From assembly GCA_001600415.1 (NCBI GenBank), contig BCJX01000002.1, positions 2,181,262 to 2,195,800 on the forward strand: a stretch of DNA of 14,539 bases. The letters are read 5' to 3'. The position numbers and the translations under genes are program-made. Shown piece by piece: positions 1 through 9,196 of the stretch. Origin of the DNA: Pascua guehoae (lineage: Eukaryota; Basidiomycota; Tremellomycetes; Trichosporonales; Trichosporonaceae). The notes beneath the pieces were generated by a model. That model ran no database searches and was not told where the DNA came from. It saw only the letters and a list, made by a program, of their open reading frames with translations. Numbering within the stretch: the stretch's first letter is position 1; each line of letters begins with the position of its first letter.

Positions 1-391
1 CGGGGGCGTGAGAGAGAAGTTTGGGGGGACGGCGAGTCGGCGAGTCGGTCAGTCAGGCGATGGGCGACGGGGCGACTGGCGGTCTGTGTGCTGGGGACAC
101 GGAAGCGTCGCGTTGGATGTCTCGGACGTGATCAGGTTATCAACACAAACGAAAAAAAAAAACGCCAATCGTGTCGGTGTCGGAAATCGTGTCGAGGGAG
201 ACAAAGAACGGAGAGAGGAAACAAGACGAGAGATTATAACAAGGACACAGGAGAAGCGAGGAAGGGAGCGAGTGAGGCGCAGTGATAAGCGACCTTGTTG
301 ATGCGGTGAGAAGCAAACGAAAGGAAGGAAGGAAGGAAGGAAGGAAGCAAGGTGGCGGTGGCGTTGCGGTATGGAGACAAGAGGTAAAAAG
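1..391 (-). promoter_or_regulatory. Probable promoter/leader of a leftward gene beyond the window edge
   Basis: On the minus strand there is no ATG from 391 down to 1, while the plus strand has four. The minus strand is pyrimidine-rich, with CTTC repeats (321-347), a T11 run (152-162) and CT-rich sequence up to the edge, much like the leader before the start at 14213. No coding start is visible within the window, so the gene itself lies outside. Confidence 0.35.
321..347. repeat. GGAA tetranucleotide microsatellite
   Basis: About six and a half uninterrupted GGAA units. Confidence 0.95.
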
Positions 392-454
392 CATGCAGCT
401 GCAGTTGATCTGAAACCAGGCTGGACAATGGCGCAGGGCGTTTGGCTTCCCCTC

Positions 455-474
455 GATGGATGGATGGATGGATG
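455..474. repeat. GATG tetranucleotide microsatellite
   Basis: Five GATG units in a row. Confidence 0.95.
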
Positions 475-883
475 TGCACAGGGACACGACAGACCCAAAC
501 CCCGTGGGACCGTGAGATCGTGCGAGCCCACCTCGTCGCCGTCGCTTTACACCTGTCCTTTGCGGCTGGCTACTGCTCCTTCTGCCCAGACTGCCGGGCA
601 GGTAGCAGGCACACACGCTGTTGAGAGTATCTTCTCTGGACCTGGCGAGTGGAGGTGCTGCTGACAACCGCGCTTCGGAGAGTTTGATTCATTTCAATCC
701 CTTTATCCCTTGGCACTGTATGCATCCATCCCTGCCTCTACCGCCGGCGCGGGCACGCTAGCAACCACGCTAGTCCGTGTCAGCCTGGGCATGCCAGGCC
801 AGGCGTGCTGGGAACGTGCGAACGACCGCAAGGATTGGCTTCTGGGCCTCCGAGTAGAGTTTGCAGCGTGCAAGCCAGGCTTG

Positions 884-905
884 TTTGGCGCTGCCTGGCG
901 CCAAA
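884..905. other. 8-bp hairpin with paired TTTGGCGC motifs
   Basis: TTTGGCGC at 884-891 and its reverse complement at 898-905, with a 6-nt loop. TTTSGCGC is the E2F-type consensus, so this could be an inverted pair of such sites, but no gene is adjacent and the motif may be chance. Confidence 0.4.
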
Positions 906-1752
906 CGCCAACAGAACGAAAAAAAATCACCCCACCCAGGCCCAGGTTGGTTTTCCGAAAAGGCAAAAACAAAAATCAGTCTCGACCCGCGGCCCCGCAA
1001 TACAAACAACAACTGCCAGGCACGCGTCCCTCTTCGCCCTGGATGAACATCAACATGGCACACCAGTAGGAACCCCCTGATGCACCCTTCTCACACCACC
1101 AAAGACGTTCAGGACGCGACATCCAGGACTACAAGTACCGCGGCTCGGCGAGTTTTTCTAGACGCTCCCTGTCGTCTCCTATTCATGCTGCATTCAACGC
1201 GCCTCGGCACCGGCGAGCCGGGGACATGCGTAACAACACAGCCTGCCTGCGACTGGGACCATCGGGAGAGGTGAATGCTGGACCGACGGTACGAAAACGT
1301 AGACTTTGCGTCCCGCGTCGAGAGGCCGTGACGGTCACGCTCTCGCCGGGTCTGTCTGGCATGGTGGCCGTCGTCGTGGCCGTGTCGACGCAGTCGGACA
1401 GACTGGACGGGGGCCCGGGGCTGGGACGGGGACCCGCTGTGCTTCTGTCACTCTGCTTGTGGGTGCTGGCGAGTCAGCCACTGCTGGCCACTCTGTCGAC
1501 ATGTGTCCCATGTCAGTCTTTTATTAAACACCGCCCACTGTCACGCCGTCATGTCCATCGCATCGCATCGACATGCCCGCATCGCCGGGCATGATGGCCG
1601 CAGGCACACAAATACGCTCGGTAAATGACCCATTTCATTATCCGACATGAACAAATGTACCTCTGTCACGCTCAAACTCTCATGTCGCGACGTGGAGGTC
1701 TGCAGTGCTGAGCAGGTGCGAGGTGCGAGCAGCGAGCAGCCGGTGTGCTGGC

Positions 1753-1799
1753 GGTGCTGGTACGGGTGCGGGTGTACTGGTACGGGTGCGGGTGCGGGT
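1753..1799. repeat. Degenerate GGTGCG hexamer repeat
   Basis: Units such as GGTGCT, GGTACG, GGTGCG and GGTGTA run in tandem with one slippage. This is the first of a series of period-six repeats up to 3421. Confidence 0.75.
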
Positions 1800-2025
1800 C
1801 TACTCTGTCCCGCCCCTCTCATCGCTCGTCTTGTCCGCCTGCGTGGCGCATCCAGAAGCACAAACGATACACTAGCACGGCCGAACGCACGCCATTACGC
1901 CATCAGACCAAGCAATTCCATTCTTACCGCGGCTTGCCTCGCCTTGACTAGACGCCAGCGCAGGCCGCAGACAAGGCTGCACGCTCGCTGGCGCCGCAAC
2001 GCACGGCCGCGACGCGTCACGGCTA

Positions 2026-2237
2026 GCAGCCTAGCAGCTAGCGGGCGGCGCCACCATGGCGCACGATCACATCAGGGGATGGTGACTGCTGTACGGTACA
2101 GTATGCCCACTGCGGCCATGCTCGTCACGCCCGGCAGTTGTCTGCGGCATGTCATTCGTTCCATTTGGATAGCCTGCTACGACTGGGTGGCTACGTACCG
2201 GTAGGTCTGCGGCATGCGGCAGCTAGCAGCTAGCTCC
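2026..2237. repeat. Paired AGCTAGC/CTAGCAG-rich clusters
   Basis: GGCTAGCAGCCTAGCAGCTAGC at about 2021-2042 is echoed by GGCAGCTAGCAGCTAGC at about 2217-2233, followed by TGGCACCT-type repeats to about 2275. The intervening sequence is not repetitive. Confidence 0.5.
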
Positions 2238-2410
2238 TGGCACCTGGCACGTAGCACCCAGAACTTGGCACCTAGGCAAACGGTAGAGGTAGGTAGATGG
2301 CAGCTGCCAGACGGCACCCAGAAGCCGCCGCGACAGGCTAGCACCTCAATCTAGCGCCAGCAACCGCACGAGTGTTCCCGTCCACTACGACCGTTACGGT
2401 TACGTCCAGA

Positions 2411-2530
2411 CGCAAACGCGAACGCACGCGAACGTGAACGCACGCGGATGTGAACGCACGCGAACGCGAACGCACGAGGACGTGGACGTGAGCACAAACG
2501 TGAGCATCGAGAGCACAAACGTGAACGCCA
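2411..2530. repeat. Degenerate GAACGC/ACGCGA hexamer repeat
   Basis: About 120 bp dominated by GAACGC, ACGCGA, GAACGT and GAGCAC-like units with period six and a few phase slips. Confidence 0.8.
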
Positions 2531-2674
2531 GCGTGAATCGTCAACGTGCAGGATGCAACTGGGTTTGCGCGTGCAGCTGCCGTCCGCGCGTCGCACGTCT
2601 GGCGCTGCACGCGTCCCGTGGCGTAAAGTGTTGAATGGCGGCTGTATGGTGGCGATCGTGGCTTGACCGCGTCG

Positions 2675-2785
2675 GCCGTGCGTGGTCACTGTGGCGTGGC
2701 TGTGGTTGTGGCTTGGCTGTGGCCCTGCCTGCGTGGCTGTGGCTTGACCGTGGCTGTGGCTGCGTGGCTGTGGCTGCGTATGGCA
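2675..2785. repeat. Degenerate GTGGCT hexamer repeat
   Basis: GTGGCT units recur at roughly six-base spacing, with CTGCGT and TTGACC interruptions. Open frames across it on the minus strand are Ser/His/Pro/Gln low-complexity and are not considered genes. Confidence 0.8.
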
Positions 2786-3050
2786 TGTGTCTCTTGTGGC
2801 TGAGGCATGGCAACAATCGCACATGCTCAAGGTAGGCTCACGGACTCCGCCGGGCGTGGCGCCGTCGTGGAATGTGAGGTGCGAGGTAAACAAACAAGCC
2901 AAGCCATTGTCTGTGGAGACGAGGCACAGGGCAGCGCCGTGCGCGACATCACTCGACATGGGCGCGGTGGCGACCTGCGAGGTGGCGGCGACGCAGCGAC
3001 GGCGACCTCGGCGGATACTTCAGACTCTAGCAGGCATACAGTGGCAGTTG

Positions 3051-3245
3051 AATAGCCTTACTGAGGAACCGACGGAACACAAACACGGAATCCTGACACG
3101 AGCACCGAACACGAGCACAGAAATAGCCTTAAATGGAACCGACGACGGAAGACGGAACACGAACACGTACACGTACACGTACACGAGCACGGAACACCCA
3201 CGGAACACGAGCACGGAACACGAACAGAACACGGACAGACGCGCA
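3051..3245. repeat. Degenerate GAACAC/GTACAC/GAGCAC hexamer repeat with an internal duplication
   Basis: AATAGCCTTA followed by GGAACCGACG occurs at 3051-3080 and again from 3122, about 71 bp apart. Each is followed by RAACAC-type hexamers, including three GTACAC in a row at about 3168-3184. It resembles the GAACGC array near 2.45 kb. Confidence 0.75.
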
Positions 3246-3311
3246 GAACATTGCCCAACCCTCACCTCGTTCCCCGTTCACATGTGACCTGTTTACATTA
3301 CCCCCATATCC

Positions 3312-3421
3312 CACCTACCCAACTCCACCCACCCAACTCCACCCACCCAACTCCACCACCCACCACCCACCACCCACCCCCAACTCCAACCGCAGGAATT
3401 CCATTTCCATTTCCATTTCCC
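3312..3421. repeat. C-rich tandem repeats (14-bp, 7-bp and CCATTT units)
   Basis: Three copies of a CAACTCCACCCACC-like unit are followed by CCACCCA heptamers and then four CCATTT hexamers at about 3399-3421. Confidence 0.85.
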
Positions 3422-4198
3422 CCTCGCTCTCATTCAGTTAGCTGTGCCTCGCTACGCACCCCACGTTCGCTTCCGTGTCTTCTCGCGGCGAACCTTGCCA
3501 AGCTAGGCACGCGGCACATGACTTTTGCAGATCGCGAGGGGCGTGGTCGTCATGGCCAGTCGCCATGCTCCCGCGGCGGGATTCGGGATGTGGCATGTGG
3601 GTTTGTGGTTGGTATGGGGCTGTTGGCTGTTGGGTTGTGTGGGCTCTTATGTGGGGTCCTGTGGGTCCCCGTGTGCCTCTGGCTCGAGTTGGTAGGGCGA
3701 GGCGAGTGGGGAGTGGGGTGCGAGAGAGCAAGTTGGCATACCGTGGGTTTGTATCTGCTACCTTTGTTTTTGTAGCGAGCAGGCAAGGGGAGCCTGCAGG
3801 CCGTCTTGGCCGGTGGACGAAAGCATAGATCAGTCGTTGCCCGGGTTGCCCGTGAGGCGTTCCTGTGCAGGCCACAACGTTGACTCTAGTTTACTGCCAC
3901 TTGTGCCTCGTACAACTCTGACAGAGTCAACGGACATGCAAATGAATCGACGACCTCGAAGCCATATGCCCGTCCCTTCATCTCGTCGATTCACGTCGCC
4001 CGCAGTAGCAGCTACGCTAGCTGCTACACCAGACTCGGCCTCTTTTGCAAATATGCATGCGCAACAACATCCAACATTGCTTCCTGCCAATGCCATACTC
4101 GAACACCATAAACGCACCTCCCCAACAGCTCCCAACCCCTCCTCCAGTGCCTCCAGCCCTCGTCCAACCCCTCGCCCAACCCCCTGTACACTGCACTT
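3422..4198. other. Intergenic stretch including the 3' flank of the CDC25-like gene
   Basis: No supported gene. No AATAAA is visible after the stop at 4199 on the minus strand, so the 3' end of that transcript cannot be placed. A plus-strand ATG frame at 3518-3775 (85 codons, Val/Gly/Leu-rich) follows GT-rich composition and is judged spurious. An ATGCAAAT octamer lies at about 3937. Confidence 0.5.
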
Positions 4199-7100
4199 CT
4201 AAAACATTCTCCCGCCGCCGCCGCTTCTTCCCTTGGCATCGAGGCCACCCAACCACCCGGGCTTTTCAACGGCGCTGCTGAGACGCTCGCTGCCCTGGCG
4301 CGGTTCCAGGAGCAGACTCTTGCGGTAGAGCGCGTCGAGGCTCCCGCTCCCGCGCTCGGCGAGGACGCGCTGCAGAAACTGCTGGACGCACTCGACCTCT
4401 TTGAGGTCAAACGGCGTCTGGTACCGCCGAAAGTCGGACGCGATCCGCCCCAGCTTTGTAAACTTGTCCTGGTTGATGAGGGACAGATCGGGGGACAGTG
4501 TCGACGGGCGCGAGTTTGGGTTGCCGTCTTGGGTGAACGTGACACTGGGGGTTAGCACGGGGTATTCGGGCAGGCTTGTACGAGCAGGGTGAGGAGAACA
4601 GGATGTGGACATCAGGCAATCGGAGAACAGGATGCGAAGAGCAGGCAATCGGAGAACAGGATGCGAAGAGCAGGCAATCGGAGAACAGGATGCGAAGAGC
4701 AGACAATTTCCACGGGGTGCTCATCGTGATGCACGGCCCACTGTACACAACCTTTAATGCCCACAGAACCCCCTAACACCCAACCACCCCAGCTCCCCAA
4801 CCCCCTAACCACCCGAGCCCGACTCACTCGCTCAAGATCAGACCCAGGAAAGGCAGGCACGGCCCATTGACCTCGCGCAGCCGCGCACGGTACGCGGCAT
4901 GGTTTTTGGTATAGTCGATGACGCCGCGGAGCTGGTCCATGATGAGACGGTATTTTACGCTCAAGACGTCCCACGTCTTTTTCAGGCGCATGATTGTGCT
5001 GCTATTCAAACCGGCAAGCACAGCCCACAGCGTCGAAAAGTTGTTGAGCCCAAGACATTTCTGCAAGCGTCAGCTGGCGCATTCATGCATTCAGGGGGGG
5101 GGGGGGGGGTCAGCCCACTCACCTGCGCAAGCTTGATGTAAAACTTGAGAAGTGCGGCGCGGTGCTTGGCATCCTGCTCGTTGAGAATGTTGTCTGCGAC
5201 CCAGCCTGTGATCTGGTTGCTGAGCGTGCTGAGCGCCTTGAGCTCGGGTACGGTCTTTTTGCCCGTCTGCAAGAGGTCCTCGGGCGCGACGGCCGCAAAC
5301 AGTTTGCTCTCCATAATGGTCAGCTGGCGGGCGAGCTCGACCGGGTCAAAGTCGGTGATGGAAATGTTGGACGGCTGCGGGTTGCGCAGGAGCTGCGCGT
5401 GGAGCGTCCTTGAAATGGCAGGCGTCGGCAGCGCGCTCGTGGGAATAGGCGTGTGGAGCATGCCCGTGAGGGTAGAGTTGCGGAGACGGTCAAACGAGCC
5501 CTGCTTGGTCGTCGGTGTCGTGCTCGAACCCGTCTCGGTGGTCGCGCTCTGCGGCGTCTGCCGCCGGCGCACCGACTCGAGCAGGCGCGGGGCCATTTGT
5601 GGCAGTGTCGTCGACACGGTCTCGTTGGCAAACACTTCCAGTGTCTCGAGCACAATCTCGTCGCTGTCCGGGTGCCAATAGACTTCGAGCCACGTCTTGA
5701 TCGCATTGTACACACGCGCCTGGACAGGAACGCGCTTCCGGTCGTGCCACATTTTCAGCTCGCTCTCGCCGAGGCCCTGGACGACGGGTGGGGGCTTGAG
5801 GTCGTACCGTGCGATGAACGCATCGACAACCTCCTTGGGCGTAGAGAAGAGCCTAAACGTGTACCAGAACGCCTCGCTAAAGTTTGGGTCGGGCGGGCCG
5901 TCGTGCGGCGTCATCTTCTCCACGAGCACACGCAGCGTGCCGCCGACAAGCACACCGTCAGAGTTGAATGCCACCTCGCGCGGGTCATAGTCGTGCGCAA
6001 CCACCCAGAACCGCACGTCGCCAGGAGCGCTCCCCTCGCCAGAGAGCGCGGGGCTGGCCCGCTGAGCTGCAGAGGTCGTGCGCAGCGGCGCCGTGGGACC
6101 AGTCAGGCCGCTGAAGATGCGCAAGCCGTCGAGCGGTGGCAGATCGTTGTCGCCGTTTGTATGTGGCGTATCGGGCAGGATCGGCGTCAACTGCATGTCG
6201 CTGAGCGTCGTCGGGCTCTGCGACTGTGGGTAAGGCGACGACATGGTCGATTGCGAATTGCGCGAGCTGCGCGAGTTGCGCGAAATAAACGACATGAGCG
6301 CCGACGACCGCTGCGACGACCGCCTCGACTCTGCCTCGACAACGGGCATATCGGTGGTGAGGTCGACCGAGCGCGACGGCGACTTGTGGCCCGTCCGCTT
6401 GGCAGTCGGTGTGGACAGGCTCGTCGTGCGGCTGCGCACCGCAGCGGACAAGGTGGACACGTCCGTGGTGGACCGCCGGCTGTCAGGCGCCTTTTTGACC
6501 ATTCCCGATCCTTCTGGTCCGACAGGCGGGTGGGAAGTAGGTCGCGAGCTCCTGCGAGGAGGCGGAGCCTTCATTGTCGTGTCCTCGTCGCCACTCGCGT
6601 CTGCAACAATCTCCTCATTGTCATTGTCCTCGGCCGGGCGTCGCGGCGGCGGCGGCTGGCTGACACGCGCGCCGTCCTGCTGGTAGCGACGGTGCAGCTG
6701 GCCCAGACTCGTCGCACGGCGGGTGAGGCTCTGTAACGACGCATCGCCACGGATACCAAGACCAATGCCAGAGTACCCAGCTTTTGGAGACATGGGATTC
6801 CTCGCATTGGCCGCGGTAGCCACCGAGAGGTCGGGTGAGTCAAAGTCGGGCTCGCCGCCTTCTTCTGGCACACACCGGCGGACGACGCGCGCGCATTCGG
6901 TGCCCGCGCGCAACGTCGTGGTCGTCACCTGGAGCAGGCTCGCCTTTTCCACATCGTACGCCTCTTCACCGCCTTCTGTAAACGGCGCATTGGCAATGGC
7001 CTCTGCACCGTTGACGAGTAGGCTCGCGGCGTCGTACAGGTCGGTACGCGCGTGCTTGAGACTCGCAACTTCGCGCTGCCGCACCCCCAAGATGCCCGCC

Positions 7101-9196
7101 TGCTGTCCGACCGCCTCGACAATGGTGAGGAGGTCGCGGACACGGTCGACCGTGTCACGCGTCAGCTCAATCAGGTACGCGTGGCTGGAAGGGTGAGAGT
7201 CAATGTTGTGCGAGTGGATATGGCCGATAAAGCTCGCCACGATCGAGAGGAGGGCGTCCTCTGCGATAGCAATCGCCTCGTGGACCGCATGGCCGTTGGG
7301 GTACTGCCTGATGAAAATGTCGTGCTGCTCTGCGCGCGACGGGATGGCCGACGTGCTCTGGGACAGGTCTACCGTAGCCCCGCTTTCAAAGTCGGGAGAG
7401 TCCGTGTCAAACGGCATCTGCTCGAGGTCCATGGACGTCGAGCGAGCATGGCGGACGTGCGACGACGCGCGCCGCCGTGACCGAAATGAGACGGGTGAGG
7501 AGCGCCCCGACCCAGACGAGGCGGCAGAGGGCGACTTCAGACCGAGGCCTGAACCTCGCGACGCACGCTTGCCAGTGGCCCCAGACGAGGCACCCGTGTT
7601 GGTCGGCAATGGTGGTGGTGGGCTGCCTCCCTGCCTTCGTGAGGCGCCGCGCAGGTCGCTGACGGACGCCGCCTTGAGGCGTGACGTTCCGCTACCCGAG
7701 GGTACACGGGTCCGCATTCGTCCTGTTTGCGACGTCGACGTCGAAACAGTAGGGGAGACTGGTGTGGTCGGCGTCTCAGGGTCGTCGAGGGGTGCGACCG
7801 TGACGCCGGCCTCGCTCGCATGCATGAGAAAGCGGCGCACGCTTGCAAACACGCTCCGCGCAGCCTTACCCGTGGCCTCGAGGGCTGCATTGTCGTCGAC
7901 GTCATCGTCCAATGGTTCTGCGCCGGCGAGTTTTGCGCATGCGACAAGCTTGGATAACTCTGCGAGCACGTACCGTCGTTCCTTGGACAGGGCAGGGTGC
8001 GCAGCAAGTGTTCTGGACTCTTTGCTCAGACAGTCCATGCGAAGGAGAGCCGCACGGATGGCAGAAATCACCTGAGCGGCTGAGGGTTGGATATGTGCAC
8101 GTCTGTGCGAGTGGATTGATGACTGCAGGAGAGATAGTGACTGGAGAATGGGTTGGAGAAGCGTCTGCAGCGCAGGTGATAATGGTGTCTCGCTGCTGGA
8201 AATGTGTCGGTCGCGCGACGTGTGCGAAGCGTACGAGTGTTGGGACGTATGTGAGGCGTATGATGCATGTGACGCGTGCGACATCATGGAAGCGTGTCGC
8301 GAACGCACCTCCGAGTACGACGTGCCGGCGCTCGTGCGCGGCACCTCCGAGTACGACGCCGTTGCGCGGTGTCCGTCGCCGCGCTCTCGTGGGCTGCTGT
8401 CACGTTCGCGTGGCTGCTGGGTGTGAGCCGGGGAGGGGGTCTGCAAGGGATGCACATCTTGGGGGCAGCTCGACCACCACCACTTCAGACTCACGTCTTC
8501 CCAGTCGAGCTCGCGGATGTAGTTGCTGGGAAACCAGCCGCGTCGGACACCTAACGGGTTGGACTCGTCGGGGACCTCGCCGTCCCACCAGCCCGAGGGG
8601 TCGCGCCCATGGACGCGAATGAGCTCTCCGGCGCGAAAGGAGAGGTACATGTTGTGGCTGAGCGACGAGCCCGAGGGCATGATGCTGGGGTCAAAGTCGT
8701 GGATGGCCTGCACGTGGTTAGGCTGGTGGATGGTGGAAGCCGACGACGACGAGCCCGTCGTCCGTGGTGATGGTGGTGTGCGCGGTGTGCTAGAGCGTCG
8801 TGCGCGCGAGCTCGCAGATGTCGCCGACGACATTGTCGAAAAGGGTGTCGCGTCGGTGCCCATCGTGCTCGAACTCTGGGGCCGCGAGCCGCTCGACTTT
8901 ATGCTCTGCATGCTCGCGCGAGCCCCCGCGTTTGACGTCGATGACGACAACGGCGCTGCCCCGATCCCGCTTGAACTCGGGCGTGAGCTCGACCCAGCGA
9001 CGCCAACACCGATGCCGACGCCGACGCCGACGCCCACGCCCACGCCGTTGGGACCAGAAGTGCCGTTGATGCCGCTGCTGCTACGGCGCGCGCCAGCACC
9101 CGAACCAGTGCCAGCGCTAGAGCTAGTGCCCCCCGCCGCGCCCGTGCCCGACCCCCGACGCGCGTGCACGCGCGCTGCCGCGGGGACGTGCTGCAT
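4199..9196 (-). CDS. CDC25: CDC25-like Ras guanine-nucleotide exchange factor (SH3 + RasGEFN + RasGEF), 3 exons
   Basis: Spliced CDS join(9196..5123, 5060..4828, 4544..4199), 1550 residues. It should activate Ras by GDP/GTP exchange at a membrane, upstream of adenylate cyclase/PKA or MAPK; this is family knowledge. Domains seen: Gly/Ser-rich N-terminus; SH3 at about 161-232 with AIHDFDP, LSFRAGE, GWWDGE and GWFPSNYI; disordered Ser-rich tract; helical segments near 340-465 and 620-785; RasGEFN about 1085-1205; catalytic RasGEF about 1278-1500, with NNFSTLWAVLAGLNSS, RLKKTW and, across the second splice, FLGLILSDVTFTQDGNP. The order matches yeast Cdc25. The start is the first in-frame ATG (9196, G at -3); the frame stays open upstream to 9316 but with no ATG. 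Both junctions restore conserved RasGEF sequence. A Gly/Arg-rich tail ends at TAG 4201-4199. Seven RR-x-S/T motifs suggest PKA feedback. Not the Cdc25 phosphatase. Confidence 0.95.
4594..4709. repeat. 29-bp minisatellite, 4 copies, inside intron 2
   Basis: Four head-to-tail units start at 4594, 4623, 4652 and 4681, each opening with GAGAACAGGATG. Units 2 and 3 are identical, unit 1 differs in the middle (TGGACAT for CGAAGAG), and unit 4 differs only near its end (AGACAATTT). Sequence flanking the array at 4584-4593 also resembles the unit weakly. Confidence 0.95.
4769..4814 (-). other. G-quadruplex-capable, telomere-like stretch at the 5' end of intron 2
   Basis: On the minus (sense) strand this block has G runs of 3, 5, 4, 4, 3 and 5 separated by short loops, enough for a G-quadruplex in the pre-mRNA. 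It includes two copies of GTTAGGGGGTT (plus-strand AACCCCCTAAC at 4767-4777 and 4799-4809), which contain TTAGGGGG, the telomere repeat known from Cryptococcus. It lies 13 nt past the donor site. Confidence 0.6.
5061..5122 (-). other. Intron 1 of the CDC25-like gene (62 nt, phase 0)
   Basis: The donor GTGAGT begins at 5122 and the acceptor GCTTGCAG ends at 5061 on the minus strand. A CTGAC branch-site candidate lies about eight bases before the acceptor. Removal joins FYIKLAQ to KCLGLNNF in frame, inside the catalytic RasGEF domain. About a quarter of the intron is an uninterrupted run of 16 C on the sense strand (plus-strand G at 5094-5109). Confidence 0.93.
5094..5109. repeat. G16/C16 homopolymer in intron 1
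   Basis: Sixteen consecutive G on the plus strand (C on the sense strand of the gene). Exact length may be affected by sequencing or polishing, but the flanking splice sites are intact. Confidence 0.9.
9001..9048. repeat. Coding hexamer repeat (CGCCSA, 8 units) giving a Val-Gly/Ile-Gly run
   Basis: Eight degenerate hexamers (CGCCGA, CGCCCA, TGCCGA, CACCGA and similar) in a row inside exon 1 of the RasGEF gene. They encode an alternating Gly-Val/Gly-Ile stretch around residues 50-66 of the Gly/Ser-rich N-terminus, before the SH3 domain. Because the unit is six bases, copy-number change keeps the reading frame. Confidence 0.85.

Larger units (their letters stand above)
392..1752. other. Intergenic stretch without a supported gene
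   Basis: Open frames here lack recognisable domains and are typical of GC-rich non-coding DNA. Two small inverted repeats stand out: TTTGGCGC...GCGCCAAA at 884-905 and CATGCCCG...CGGGCATG at 1572-1593. Nothing else was recognised. Confidence 0.6.
4545..4827 (-). other. Intron 2 of the CDC25-like gene (283 nt, phase 2)
   Basis: The donor GTGAGT begins at 4827 and the acceptor CCCCCAG ends at 4545. Joining GA|T gives Asp and restores the family sequence ILS-D-VTFTQDGNP, so the junction is well supported although another stop-free frame reads through part of the intron. A CTAAC lies very close to the acceptor, so the true branch point may be elsewhere. It is over four times longer than intron 1 and holds a 29-bp minisatellite (4594-4709) and a G-rich sense-strand block just after the donor (4769-4814). 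Confidence 0.88.

Noticed and set aside
2351..2959. Minus-strand 202-codon frame rich in His, Arg, Ser and Gln
   Set aside because: It translates the GAACGC and GTGGCT hexamer arrays and has no independent coding evidence.
3518..3775. 85-residue plus-strand ATG frame with a membrane-like Val/Gly/Leu segment
   Set aside because: The composition follows GT-rich DNA, and no promoter, domain or conservation argument supports it.
4407..4748. Alternative coding reading through intron 2 of the RasGEF gene
   Set aside because: The 29-bp repeat shifts frame every unit, and only splicing at 4827/4545 restores the conserved DVTFTQDGNP sequence.
5453..6736. Long plus-strand frame of 427 codons opposite RasGEF exon 1
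   Set aside because: It is antisense to a strongly supported coding region; open antisense frames are common at high GC, and the Arg-rich content shows no domain.
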